Shown here piece after piece: positions 35,388 to 44,415 of a stretch of 64,000 nucleotides of DNA. This DNA comes from an uncultured Solirubrobacteraceae bacterium (GTDB lineage: Bacteria; Actinomycetota; Thermoleophilia; Solirubrobacterales; Solirubrobacteraceae). Each line of letters starts with the position of its first letter. Positions within the stretch are counted from its first letter, which is position 1. The translations under genes were made by a program, and so were the position numbers. The stretch spans positions 33,921 to 97,920 of the forward strand of contig CADCVR010000096.1 of assembly GCA_902806205.1 (NCBI GenBank), read 5' to 3'. Below the pieces are notes generated by a model that was not told the DNA's origin, searched no databases, and was given only the letters and a program-made list of their open reading frames with translations.

Positions 35388-36242
35388 TCACGGGGCGTGG
35401 GCCCTGGCGCGCGCCAGCACCCCGACGGCCTGCTTGCGCATCGCCTCGTCGATCATCTCCCCGTCGAGCAGGACGGCCCCTCGGCCGTCGGAGGCGGCCG
35501 CGTTGCTGAGCTCCTCCAGGACGGCCGTCGCCCGCGCGACCTCCTGCTCCGTCGGGGAGAAGACCTCGTTGAGCGGGGCGAGCTGGGCGGGATGCAGTGC
35601 CCACTTGCCGTCGTACCCGAGGTCGCGCGCGTGGGCGGCCCGGCCGCGGGCGCCCTCCACGTCACGCACGTCGAAGTAGGGACCGTCGATGGCCTGCACG
35701 CCGGCGGAGCGGGCCGCGACGAGCACGGAGTTGAGCACCCAGTCCCACTGGTCGCCCGGCGGGCGGCCGAGCGACGCCGCGAGGTCGGCGTAGCCCACGA
35801 TGAGCGCCTCGACCCGCGGACCGGCCGCCGCGATCTCGTCGACGTTGCGCAGGCCGGCGGCAGTCTCGATCAGCAGCTCGAAGCCGACGGGGGTGGGGGC
35901 GACCATGTCCACCAGGCGCGCCAGCAGCTCGACGTCGCCCGCCCGCTCGACCTTCGGCACCACGAGGCAGGCCAGGCGCTCACCCCCACCCTCGAGCAGG
36001 TCGATCACGTCGCGCAAACACCACGCGCTGTCGAGCGCGTTGATCCGCACCGCGACGGTCGGGGCCTGCCACTCTCCGGCGCCGAGCGCGGCGACCACCG
36101 TGGCGCGGGCCTCGTCCTTGGCCGCCGCGGGGACCGAGTCCTCCAGGTCGATCACGATCTCGTCGGCGGGCAGCCCCCGGGCCTTGTCGAGCATCTTGTC
36201 CGACACGCCAGGGACCGACAGGCAGGTTCGTCGCGACCTCAT
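35388..36242 (-). CDS. HpcH/HpaI-family CoA-ester lyase (CitE-like)
   Basis: 284 aa TIM barrel. MRSRRTCLSVPGVSDKMLDKA, ADEIVIDLEDSVPAAAKDEAR (metal-binding ED) and LLIETAAGLRNVDEIAA match CitE/malyl-CoA lyase-type enzymes. The KWALHPAQLAPLNEVFSPT block near the end is the family signature. Such enzymes cleave or form malyl-, methylmalyl- or citramalyl-CoA. It is divergent from the hydratase/isomerase-like genes by about 90 bp, suggesting one pathway (see findings). The exact CoA ester is inferred only from that context. Confidence 0.85.
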   Translation of the reverse strand: MRSRRTCLSVPGVSDKMLDKARGLPADEIVIDLEDSVPAAAKDEARATVVAALGAGEWQAPTVAVRINALDSAWCLRDVIDLLEGGGERLACLVVPKVERAGDVELLARLVDMVAPTPVGFELLIETAAGLRNVDEIAAAGPRVEALIVGYADLAASLGRPPGDQWDWVLNSVLVAARSAGVQAIDGPYFDVRDVEGARGRAAHARDLGYDGKWALHPAQLAPLNEVFSPTEQEVARATAVLEELSNAAASDGRGAVLLDGEMIDEAMRKQAVGVLARARAHAP

Positions 36243-36332
36243 CGCCCGCCGAGGATACGGACTCTCCCACGGATGATCGGGTACTCTGCGCCGCCCCACC
36301 GGCCGGTGGGCCCACCTGAAGGAGCTCAGAAC

Positions 36333-37355
36333 TTGCTGGATGCCGCTGAGCGAGTCCGGATCGGCGGACCGCACTTCGAAGACTTCGAGGTCGGGCAGGT
36401 GTTCGGCGACGCCCCCGCGCTGACGCTGACCTCCGGACACGCAGCGCTGCACCAGGCGCTGACCGGGGACCGCCTGCGCCTGCCGCTCGACGCGGAGCTC
36501 AGCCGCGCCGTCACCGGCCGCGACGCGACGCTCGCCCACCCCAACCTCGTCTGCGACGTGGCGATCGGCCAGTCCACCGGCCCCACCCAGCTCGTGCGGG
36601 GAAACCTCTTCTACCGCGGCCTGGTCCTCCAGCACCCCGTCTTCGTGGGCGACACCCTCTCGTCGCGCACGGAGGTCGTCGCGCTGCGCCAGAACCGGCC
36701 GCGGTCCGACGGCACCGCCACCGGGCTGGTGGTGCTCCGCATCCGCACGGAGAACCAGCACCGCGAGCCCGTGCTCGACTTCTGGCGCTGTCCGATGATC
36801 CCGCTGCGTGACGCGACGGCCCAGACGGGGCACGCCGATCGCTTCGACGACATCCCCGTGGACCTCGATCCCGCGGCGCTGCGCGCCGCGATTCCCGCCG
36901 ACTGGCGCCTCGATCTCATGCGCGAGCGCGTGAGCGGGCCGTCCTTCGCCGACTTGCAGGCGGGCACGATCTGGGACATCGAGGGCCGCGACACGGTCAC
37001 CGCGGCGCCCGAGCTCGTGCGCCTCACGCTCAACGTGGCTTCCGTCCACGTCGACGCCGGCGCCGGCGCGCACGGGCGTCGCCTCGTCTACGGCGGGCAC
37101 ACGATCTCGATGGCGGCCGCCCAAGTGGCCCGCGCGCTGCCGAATCTGCTGACGATCGTCGCTTGGCGCGGCTGCGACCACCTTGCGCCCGTGTTCGAGG
37201 GCGACGTCCTCAGCACGGAGCTGACGCTGGAAGCCAAGCAGCCCGCGTCCGACGGCGGCCTCGTCGACCTGCGCGCCCGGGTGGCCGCCCACCGCGAGGG
37301 CGCCGACGAGCCGGTTCCCGTCCTCGACTGGCGACTGGTGGGGGTGATGGCATGA
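36333..37355 (+). CDS. MaoC-type double hot-dog dehydratase, 2-methylfumaryl-CoA hydratase-like
   Basis: About 340 aa from TTG 36333, which has AGGAG 9 nt upstream; an ATG 60 nt earlier is the alternative. Two MaoC-like halves: GGPHFEDFEVGQVFGDAPAL and SGPSFADLQAGTIWDIEGRD begin each half, and LVYGGHTISMAAAQVARALP carries the second hydratase motif. The arrangement and length match the 2-methylfumaryl-CoA (mesaconyl-C1-CoA) hydratase Mch of the 3-hydroxypropionate bicycle. Its stop overlaps the next ATG (ATGA). Confidence 0.8.
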   Translation: MLDAAERVRIGGPHFEDFEVGQVFGDAPALTLTSGHAALHQALTGDRLRLPLDAELSRAVTGRDATLAHPNLVCDVAIGQSTGPTQLVRGNLFYRGLVLQHPVFVGDTLSSRTEVVALRQNRPRSDGTATGLVVLRIRTENQHREPVLDFWRCPMIPLRDATAQTGHADRFDDIPVDLDPAALRAAIPADWRLDLMRERVSGPSFADLQAGTIWDIEGRDTVTAAPELVRLTLNVASVHVDAGAGAHGRRLVYGGHTISMAAAQVARALPNLLTIVAWRGCDHLAPVFEGDVLSTELTLEAKQPASDGGLVDLRARVAAHREGADEPVPVLDWRLVGVMA

Positions 37356-38581
37356 CGGGCATCCTGGACGGCATGCGCGTCGTGGAGGGGTCGGCGTTCG
37401 TCGCCGCCCCGCTCGGCGGCATGACCCTGGCTCAGCTCGGCGCCGACGTGATCCGCTTCGATCCGATCGGCGGCGGCCTGGACTACACCCGGTGGCCGAT
37501 CACCCGGGACGGCCGGAGCCTGTTCTGGGCGGGGATGAACAAGGGCAAGCGCTCGATCCAGGTGGACCTGCGATCGCCGCGGGGACGCGAGCTGCTCGGC
37601 GAGCTCATCGGCGCGCCCGGCGACGAGGCCGGCCTGTTCCTCACCAACTTCCCCCTGCGCGGCTGGCTGGATCCCGAGAAGCTCACCGCCCGGCGCGCCG
37701 ACCTCATCACCGTCAACATCACCGGCAATCACGACGGCTCCTCCGCCGTCGACTATACGATCAACCCGGCAAGCGGGTTCCCCTGGGCCACCGGTCCGCG
37801 ACACCTTGCGGTGCCCTTCAACCACCTCCTGCCTGCCTGGGATGCCATCACCGGCACGCTCGCCGCGACGGGGCTGCTCGCCGCCGAGCGCCACCGCCGC
37901 AAGACCGGCGAGGGTCAGGTCGTCAGCGTCTCACTCTCCGACGTGGCGTTCGGCATGGTCGGCAACCTGGGAAAGATCGCCGAGGTGCAGATCAACCAGA
38001 GCGAGCGGCCGAAGGACGGCAACTACCTCTACGGCGCGTTCGGCCGCGACTTCACCACCAAGGAGGGCCGGCGCATCATGATCGTCGCGCTGACCCTGCG
38101 CCAGTGGAACAGCCTGGTCGAGGCGACCGGCCTGCACGAGGCCTTCGCGATGCTCGAGAAGATGATGGACGTCGACCTGACCAAAGAGGGCGACCGCTTC
38201 AAGGCGCGGGAGGTGATCGGTGCGCTCCTCAAGCCCTGGACCGTCACCCGCACGGTCGATGAGATCAAGGAGATCTTCGACGCGCACGACGTCAGCTGGG
38301 GCCCCTACTGGACGTTCAAGGAGCTCGTGGAGAAGGACGAGCGCTGCTCTCCGGCCAACCCCATGTTCGCCGAGGTCGAGCAGCCCGGCATCGGCACGTA
38401 CCTGATGGGCACCTCCCCCCTGTGCTTCGGCGAGGCAGAGCGCCTCGCGCCCCGGCGCGCCCCGACCCTCGGGGAGCACACGGACGAGATCCTCGCCGAC
38501 GTGCTCGGCCTGACCGACGCCGAGATCGGCCGCCTCCACTCGGAGAAGGTCGTGGCCGGGCCGGTCGGGGTGGTGGCCTGA
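37352..38581 (+). CDS. mct: Class III CoA-transferase, 2-methylfumaryl-CoA isomerase-like
   Basis: 409 aa. DGMRVVEGSAFVAAPLGGMTLAQLGADVI is the family III CoA-transferase start. The catalytic Asp is expected in AVDYTINPASGFPWATG, and LADVLGLTDAEIGRLHSEKV ends the protein. Its length and the DYTxN block match Mct, which shifts CoA between C1 and C4 of mesaconate within one molecule. Translationally coupled to the hydratase-like gene. General CoA-transferase is certain, Mct role likely. Confidence 0.8.
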   Translation: MTGILDGMRVVEGSAFVAAPLGGMTLAQLGADVIRFDPIGGGLDYTRWPITRDGRSLFWAGMNKGKRSIQVDLRSPRGRELLGELIGAPGDEAGLFLTNFPLRGWLDPEKLTARRADLITVNITGNHDGSSAVDYTINPASGFPWATGPRHLAVPFNHLLPAWDAITGTLAATGLLAAERHRRKTGEGQVVSVSLSDVAFGMVGNLGKIAEVQINQSERPKDGNYLYGAFGRDFTTKEGRRIMIVALTLRQWNSLVEATGLHEAFAMLEKMMDVDLTKEGDRFKAREVIGALLKPWTVTRTVDEIKEIFDAHDVSWGPYWTFKELVEKDERCSPANPMFAEVEQPGIGTYLMGTSPLCFGEAERLAPRRAPTLGEHTDEILADVLGLTDAEIGRLHSEKVVAGPVGVVA

Positions 38582-38600
38582 CCCCGCCGCGCGTCCGGGC

Positions 38601-39638
38601 TCAGCCGAAGAAGACCTCGGCCGTCGCGAAGAACTCGTCGTCGAGCAGCTTGAGCTCGCCGACCGCCTCCTCGAGCGTGACGCGCACGATGTCGGTCCCG
38701 CGCAGCGCGACCATCTTGCCGAAGTCGCCGTCGCTGACGGCGTCGATCGCGCCGACGCCGAAACGCGTGGCCAGGACGCGATCGTAGGCCGTGGGACTGC
38801 CGCCGCGCTGGACGTGGCCGAGGATCGTCATCCGCGTCTCGAAGCCGGTCCGCGCCTCGATCTCGCGCTCGAGCATGAGGGCGATGCCGCCGAGGCGCAC
38901 GTGACCGAAGGCATCCAGCTCGCCGGAGGCGGTGACCAGGCCGCTGCCCTCCGCGGGCTCGGCGCCCTCGGACGCCACGACGATCGAGAAGTTGCGCCCG
39001 CTCGCGTGGCGGCGCTGCAGGGAGGCGCAGACCTCGTCGATCTGAAACGGGCGCTCGGGGACGAGGATGACGTCGGCGCCGCCGGCCAGGCCGGCGTAGG
39101 CGGCGATCCAGCCCGCGTGGCGGCCCATGACCTCCACGATCATCACGCGGCTGTGCGACTCGGCGGTGGAGTGCAGGCGATCGACCGCGTCCGTGGCGAT
39201 CTGCACGGCCGTGTGGAAGCCGAACGTGACGTCGGTGCCGGAGAGGTCGTTGTCGATCGTCTTGGGGACACCGACGACCCGAACGCCCTCGCGGGTGAGC
39301 TTGCCGGCGACCCCGAGCGTGTCCTCCCCGCCGATCGCGATCAGCGCATCGAGCTCGAGCTCGCTCAGGGAGTCGCGGACCACGGCCGTCCCGTCCGCGC
39401 CGTCCTTGAAGAGGTTGGTCCGCGAGGTGCCGATGATCGTGCCGCCGCGGTGCAGGATGCCCGCGGTTGTCTCGGAGGTCAGTTCGACGGTGTTCCGGTC
39501 GCGCACACCGGCCCAGCCGTCACGGAAGCCGATGATCTCGTGGCCCTGGTGCAGTGCGCCCTTGCGGACGATTCCCCGGATCACCGCGTTGAGGCCAGGG
39601 CAGTCGCCGCCGCCCGTGAGTACTCCGATGCGCGCCAT
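38601..39638 (-). CDS. 6-phosphofructokinase, PPi-type signature
   Basis: About 345 aa. IGVLTGGGDCPGLNAVIRG is the first PFK loop and IGGEDTLGVAGKL the second. The GGEDT motif carries Asp where ATP-PFKs have Gly, and PKTIDNDLSGTD carries Lys where ATP enzymes have Gly. Both are the published hallmarks of pyrophosphate-dependent PFK (EC 2.7.1.90), as in Amycolatopsis. ATG at 39638. Convergent with the mct-like gene. Confidence 0.88.
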   Translation of the reverse strand: MARIGVLTGGGDCPGLNAVIRGIVRKGALHQGHEIIGFRDGWAGVRDRNTVELTSETTAGILHRGGTIIGTSRTNLFKDGADGTAVVRDSLSELELDALIAIGGEDTLGVAGKLTREGVRVVGVPKTIDNDLSGTDVTFGFHTAVQIATDAVDRLHSTAESHSRVMIVEVMGRHAGWIAAYAGLAGGADVILVPERPFQIDEVCASLQRRHASGRNFSIVVASEGAEPAEGSGLVTASGELDAFGHVRLGGIALMLEREIEARTGFETRMTILGHVQRGGSPTAYDRVLATRFGVGAIDAVSDGDFGKMVALRGTDIVRVTLEEAVGELKLLDDEFFATAEVFFG

Positions 39639-39661
39639 GGCGCGATGCTCGCATACGCGGG

Positions 39662-40603
39662 TCATGCACCACTTGGCGCCCGCGGTGAGCGTTCGCGCGG
39701 ACGGGGCCGCAGGGCACCGCGGGCGTAGCAGAGGCCGATGAGCAGTGCCGTCACGGCGAACGCGACCTGGGCGCCGTCGCCTTCGCGGAGGGCGCCGATC
39801 CCCCACGTCGCGCGGAAGCCGTAGACGGCCGCGATGAGTATCAGGCCGCTGCGCAGCAGCGGCAGGCGACGCAGGTCTCCTGCGCCCGAGAGCCCGTAGA
39901 GTCCGATGACGAGGAAGGCGGCGGCGGTGAACAGCGTCAGCACGTAGGGCAGTGCAGCTCCCTGCGTGGCGAGCCGGCGCATGTCCTCCTCGATCCCGAC
40001 CGCGCGGAACATGGTCCACGCCCAGATCAGGCCGAGGAGATGGGCGGCGGCGATCACGATGTTCGCCCGGCCCCCGATCCGCAGGGCGCGTGAAGCGGGA
40101 AGCTCGGGTCGGCGCGGGGCACCCACCGAGACCCGCGCTGTCCGGGGGACGCGAGTACGCCACGCCGTGACCGCGAACGTCAGCCCGAGCACGACGAAGC
40201 ACGCGTAGACGTAGACGTAGATCGCCGGCGTGAGCAGCGGGGAGGAGTTCTGAGCGATGGCGTCGGCGAGCGTCCGGCCGAGGCCGTCGAGCCCCACCGT
40301 GGTCATGGTCGCAAAGCCCAGCCAGGCCAGCGATGCGCGCAGGCGCCGCGGCACGCGGCGGCCCCACGTCTGGACCATGGAGAGCAGGATCGCCCCGGCC
40401 AGTCCGGCGAGGAGCACCGTGCCCCACAGGGCGAGCGTTCGTCCGCCCATCAGGGCCAGGAAGTCCTGCCAGGCCGCTGCGTCGGCGTTCACGCCGAGGG
40501 TGCTGCCCAGTGCCCATGCCGCCTTCAGCGCGGCGTAGCCCGCCGCGGCGGCACAGCCCAAGTGGGCCGCCGCGATTGCCTGCTTGTCTGGTGTGGAAGT
40601 CAT
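39662..40603 (-). CDS. Polytopic membrane protein, unknown function
   Basis: About 313 aa with roughly eight membrane segments. The first segment (LGCAAAAGYAALKAAWALGSTLG) and a second-half equivalent (IVIAAAHLLGLIWAWTMFRAVG) suggest an internal repeat of four helices, resembling the DUF3995-type layout. ATG 40603 is preferred because GAGG lies 8-9 nt upstream; an ATG six bases earlier is possible. Divergent from the histidine kinase by about 100 bp. Confidence 0.75.
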   Translation of the reverse strand: MTSTPDKQAIAAAHLGCAAAAGYAALKAAWALGSTLGVNADAAAWQDFLALMGGRTLALWGTVLLAGLAGAILLSMVQTWGRRVPRRLRASLAWLGFATMTTVGLDGLGRTLADAIAQNSSPLLTPAIYVYVYACFVVLGLTFAVTAWRTRVPRTARVSVGAPRRPELPASRALRIGGRANIVIAAAHLLGLIWAWTMFRAVGIEEDMRRLATQGAALPYVLTLFTAAAFLVIGLYGLSGAGDLRRLPLLRSGLILIAAVYGFRATWGIGALREGDGAQVAFAVTALLIGLCYARGALRPRPRERSPRAPSGA

Positions 40604-40710
40604 GGGCATCACCCTCGCGGCTGCCCGCGGCGGGTTCCTCCCCTGCGCGAGCGATTCGCCTCCCCCGTGCGAGGGATTTCCGTGGGCCGGGGGTGTGTCA
40701 CGATCGCCAC

Positions 40711-41958
40711 ATGTCCCGAGCACGTGCCCTGCTCGCCATCCCGACGAGCAGCTCCACCTGGCAGCGGTATGCCTATCTCGTGATCGGCGCGGCTCTGGTC
40801 CCGCCGTTCGGGACGCTGGCCGGGTTCGTCGCACCGGCGCTGGAGGGCGGGCTCGGAGAGACCGCGGCCTGGACGCTCGCGATCACCCTCTGCGGCATCG
40901 CGCTCCCGGTCGCGACGGGAATGCTGCCCGCGGTGCGCGAGCTCGAGATCGGCGCGGCGCGCCGGTTGCTGGGCGTCGAGACCGGCGACCCGCAGGCTCT
41001 CGACGCGACGGCCTCGTGGCCGACGCGCTGGCGCTCCGCCGCGTGGTTCGTCGCCCACCTCGTCGTCGGCGGTGTCATCGGCACCTTGACCGTCGTCCTG
41101 CCCCCCGCGGTGGTCTCCGCCTGTTCGGTCCCGTTTGCGACCGGAGACGTACAGCTCGGTCAGCTCGATCCGACGGTGCCCGGCGGACCGGGGAGCGCCT
41201 GGATCGTGCCCCTCGCCCTGGTCTCACCGCTCGCGCTGGTGTGCCTCGCCGCGGCGGCCGGCGGGGGGCTGGCTCGGCTCGCGCCTCGCCTGCTCGGTCC
41301 GACGCCGGCCGAGCGCCTCGCCGCGCTGCAGCGCCACGCGATGCGCCTGGCCGAGCGCAACCGCCTCGCGCGCGAGCTGCACGACTCGGTGGGCCACGCG
41401 CTGAGCATCGTGACCGTGCAGGCCGGCGCGGCCGGACGCGTGCTCGACAACGATCCGGCCTTCGCGCGCCAGGCGCTGGCGGACATCGAGACCTCGGCCC
41501 GCAACGGCCTGCGCGACCTCGATCACGTCCTCGGCCTGTTGCGCGACGACGCCCCCTCCCGCGCTCCCGTCCCCACCCTGGCCGACCTCCCCGGCCTCGT
41601 GGACAGCACGCGGTCGGCCGGCGTGGACCTCAGCGCGGAGCTGACCGGGCGGATCGACGAGGTGCCCCAGGCGGTCTCCCGCGAGGCCTACCGGATCGTG
41701 CAGGAGAGCCTGACCAACGCCGCGCGCCACGCGAGCCACCTGCCGGTGAGCCTGAGCCTGGAGATCGGCGCCGACCACCTCGAGCTCGAGCTGAGCAACC
41801 CGCTCGACGCCTCGCCTTCGCACCGCCAGGAGGGCGGCGGGCGCGGCCTGAACGGCATCCGGGAGCGTGTCGCCAGCCTGCGCGGCCAGGTGTCCGCCGG
41901 TCCGGAGGCCGACCGCTGGCGCGTCGCCGTGCGCCTGCCCCTGCACCCGACGCCGTGA
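40711..41958 (+). CDS. NarL-type sensor histidine kinase
   Basis: 415 aa. The N-terminal ~200 residues hold about four or five membrane helices and no recognisable sensor fold. LARELHDSVGHALSIVTVQAGAA is the HisKA_3 phospho-acceptor His motif. YRIVQESLTNAARHA is the N-box and GGRGLNGIRERVASLRG the G-box of the HATPase. Its stop overlaps the response regulator GTG (GTGA). Confidence 0.92.
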   Translation: MSRARALLAIPTSSSTWQRYAYLVIGAALVPPFGTLAGFVAPALEGGLGETAAWTLAITLCGIALPVATGMLPAVRELEIGAARRLLGVETGDPQALDATASWPTRWRSAAWFVAHLVVGGVIGTLTVVLPPAVVSACSVPFATGDVQLGQLDPTVPGGPGSAWIVPLALVSPLALVCLAAAAGGGLARLAPRLLGPTPAERLAALQRHAMRLAERNRLARELHDSVGHALSIVTVQAGAAGRVLDNDPAFARQALADIETSARNGLRDLDHVLGLLRDDAPSRAPVPTLADLPGLVDSTRSAGVDLSAELTGRIDEVPQAVSREAYRIVQESLTNAARHASHLPVSLSLEIGADHLELELSNPLDASPSHRQEGGGRGLNGIRERVASLRGQVSAGPEADRWRVAVRLPLHPTP

Positions 41959-42608
41959 CCCTCGGCGTGCTGCTCGTCGACGACGAGCCGCTCATCCGCA
42001 GCGGCCTGCGCGCGATCATCCAGGCCGAAGCCGATCTCACGGTGGTCGGCGAGGCCGAGGACGGAGCCGCCGTCACCCCGCTGGTCCGCCGCCTGCGCCC
42101 CGACGTCGTCCTGATGGACGTCCGCATGCCCGGCGTCGACGGGATCGAGGCGACGCGCCGCCTGCTCGCCCACTCGGACGACCCACCGCGCGTTCTCGTG
42201 CTCACCACCTTCGAGAACGACGACTACGTCTTCGACGCGCTGCGCGCAGGGGCGTCGGGCTTCCTGCTCAAGCGCGCACGCCCCGACGAGGTCGTCCGTG
42301 CCATCCGCCTGCTGGCCGCGGGCGACTCGCTGCTGTTCCCCGCCGCGATCCGCGAGCTGGCCGCCCACCACGCCCCCGCCGCGCCTTCACCGGGTGGCCT
42401 GGACGCCGCCCGGCTCACCGACCGCGAGGCCGAGGTCCTTCGCCTGATCGCCCAGGGACTGTCCAACGCCGAGATCGCCGGACAGCTTGTCGTCAGTGCC
42501 GAGACCGTCAAGACCCACGTGGCCCACCTGCTCACCAAGCTCGAAGCCCGTGACCGCACCCAAGCGGTCATCCGCGCCTACCAGAGCGGGTTCATCAGCC
42601 CGGGCTGA
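41955..42608 (+). CDS. NarL/FixJ-type response regulator
   Basis: 217 aa from GTG 41955. The receiver has LLVDDEPLIRSG (acidic pair), VVLMDVRMPGVDG (phospho-Asp) and FLLKRARPDEV (Lys). The LuxR-type HTH is LTDREAEVLRLIAQGLSNAE with VSAETVKTHVAHLLTKL. Partner of the preceding kinase; targets unknown. Confidence 0.94.
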   Translation: MTLGVLLVDDEPLIRSGLRAIIQAEADLTVVGEAEDGAAVTPLVRRLRPDVVLMDVRMPGVDGIEATRRLLAHSDDPPRVLVLTTFENDDYVFDALRAGASGFLLKRARPDEVVRAIRLLAAGDSLLFPAAIRELAAHHAPAAPSPGGLDAARLTDREAEVLRLIAQGLSNAEIAGQLVVSAETVKTHVAHLLTKLEARDRTQAVIRAYQSGFISPG

Positions 42609-42673
42609 TCGTCGAGCTCGGGTTGCACTGCGACGTGGCGAACTGCCGGTCAACCTCCGGGCTCGAGCTGCCG

Positions 42674-43357
42674 ATGATGGTCGTGGTGCAGCCGCGTTCG
42701 CCCATCACCGTGCTCATCGCGCGCTTCGAGGACCTCTTCGCCCGCGGTCTGCGCGCGTACATCGAAGAGGACGGCGTGCTCCGCCTCGTCGCCACCGACG
42801 TCGAGCCGTCTTCGCTCGACCGCCGCCTCTCCACGCTGACGCCGACGGTCGCGATCCTCAACTTCAGCGCGCTGCGGTCCCCGGCCGATGTGCACCACGT
42901 CCACGCCGCGCACCCCGCCACCCGGATGCTCGTGCTCGCCGACCATCCGACACCGGCCCAGGCCAACCAGATGCTCGCCTTCGGCGCGACGGCGTGCCTG
43001 CCGAAGGAGACGCAGGCCCGCGACGTGCTCAACGCGATACACCTCGCGTCTCGCGGCCTCGTGGTCCTGCCGCGCTCGCTGGGCACCGAGGACTTCGAGC
43101 CCGCCCCGATCGGGCCGGAGATCCTGACCCCGCGCGAGGCCGTCGTGCTCGAGCTGCTCCAGGAGAACCGGTCGAACGCCGAGATCGCCAACGCGCTGCA
43201 CGTCGGCGTGGAGACCGTCCGCACCCACCGCCGCAACATCTACCGCAAGCTGGGCGTGCGCACCCGCCGCGAGCTCTCCGCGCTCGCCCCGGAGTTCCCC
43301 GCCCGGCGCCTCTCGCGGCCCGCAGCCGGCAACGCGTTCGACGGCCTTGCGGAGTGA
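42674..43357 (+). CDS. LuxR-type regulator with degenerate receiver domain
   Basis: About 227 aa from ATG 42674; a TTG at 42623 would add 17 residues. The C-terminal HTH is normal (LTPREAVVLELLQENRSNAE, then VGVETVRTHRRNIYRKLGV). The N-terminal domain has the receiver layout, but the acidic pair reads IARFED, and the phospho-acceptor position reads AILNFSAL, i.e. Asn instead of Asp. The Lys site (CLPKETQ) is kept. Probably phosphorylation-independent. It follows the two-component pair by 65 bp. Confidence 0.82.
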   Translation: MMVVVQPRSPITVLIARFEDLFARGLRAYIEEDGVLRLVATDVEPSSLDRRLSTLTPTVAILNFSALRSPADVHHVHAAHPATRMLVLADHPTPAQANQMLAFGATACLPKETQARDVLNAIHLASRGLVVLPRSLGTEDFEPAPIGPEILTPREAVVLELLQENRSNAEIANALHVGVETVRTHRRNIYRKLGVRTRRELSALAPEFPARRLSRPAAGNAFDGLAE

Positions 43358-43383
43358 CGCAGGATCGACGGCGAGGAAGGACC

Positions 43384-44415
43384 TCACGCCACCCGCGCGC
43401 CCACCAGGCCGCGCTCGTGCAGGACCTCGGCGATCTGGACGGCGTTGAGCGCCGCGCCCTTGCGCAGGTTGTCCGCGACGATCCACAGCGACAGCGCCTG
43501 CGGGTGGCCCGGGTCTGAGCGGATGCGCCCGACGTACACCGGGTCGGCGCCGTCGGCGTCGACGGCCATGGGGTAGCCCCCGGCGGCCGGGTCGTCGACC
43601 ACGACGAGGCCCGGCGCGCCCCGCAGAAGCTCACGGGCATCCTCGGCGGAGAGCGGGGCGCGGGTCTCGACGGTCACCGACTCGGAGTGGCCGTTGACCA
43701 CGGGCACCCGGACGCAGGTCGGCGAGACGCGGATCGTCTCGTCGCCGAGGATCTTCTTCGTCTCGTTGATCAGCTTGCGCTCCTCGTCGGTGTGGTCGTC
43801 GCCGTCGGGGAACGCGCCGGCCTGCGGCAGCGCGTTGAACGCGATGCGGTGCGCGTAGGGGCCGGCGTCGCCCGCGTCCTCGCCGGCGAGCACGCGGCGC
43901 GCCTGGTCGAGGAGCGTGTCGACCGCGTTCTTGCCCGTGCCGCTGACGGCCTGGAACGTCGTGACGACGAGCCGCTCGATGCCGACGGCGAGCTGGATCG
44001 GCCGCAGCGCGACGACCATCTGCATCGTCGAGCAGTTCGGGTTGGCGACGATGCCCCGGTGGCCGCCGAGGTCGTCCGGGTTGACTTCGGAGACGACGAG
44101 CGGCACGGACGGATCCATCCGGAACGCGCTCGAGTTGTCGACCACCACGGCGCCCGCGGCGGCGAACCTCGGCGCCCACTCGCGTGAGATCCCCGCGCCC
44201 GCGGAGAACAGCGCGAGGTCGAAGCCCTGGATCGTCTCGGCTTCGAGCGGCTGGACGACGAGGCCCGCGCCGAGGACCCGGCCGACGGAGCGCTCACTCG
44301 CGAACGGCACGATCTCCGAGACGGGGAACTCCCGCTCGGCGAGCAACTCGAGCAGGACACCGCCGACCTGGCCGGTGGCTCCGACGACGGCGACACGGTA
44401 GGGCGCGGTACTCAT
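43384..44415 (-). CDS. asd: Aspartate-semialdehyde dehydrogenase
   Basis: 343 aa. [20 protein letters not shown] binds [20 protein letters not shown] contains the catalytic Cys, and [17 protein letters not shown] the catalytic His. Reduces aspartyl phosphate to the semialdehyde in lysine, threonine and methionine synthesis. ATG overlaps the lysC stop. Confidence 0.97.
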   Translation of the reverse strand: MSTAPYRVAVVGATGQVGGVLLELLAEREFPVSEIVPFASERSVGRVLGAGLVVQPLEAETIQGFDLALFSAGAGISREWAPRFAAAGAVVVDNSSAFRMDPSVPLVVSEVNPDDLGGHRGIVANPNCSTMQMVVALRPIQLAVGIERLVVTTFQAVSGTGKNAVDTLLDQARRVLAGEDAGDAGPYAHRIAFNALPQAGAFPDGDDHTDEERKLINETKKILGDETIRVSPTCVRVPVVNGHSESVTVETRAPLSAEDARELLRGAPGLVVVDDPAAGGYPMAVDADGADPVYVGRIRSDPGHPQALSLWIVADNLRKGAALNAVQIAEVLHERGLVGARVA

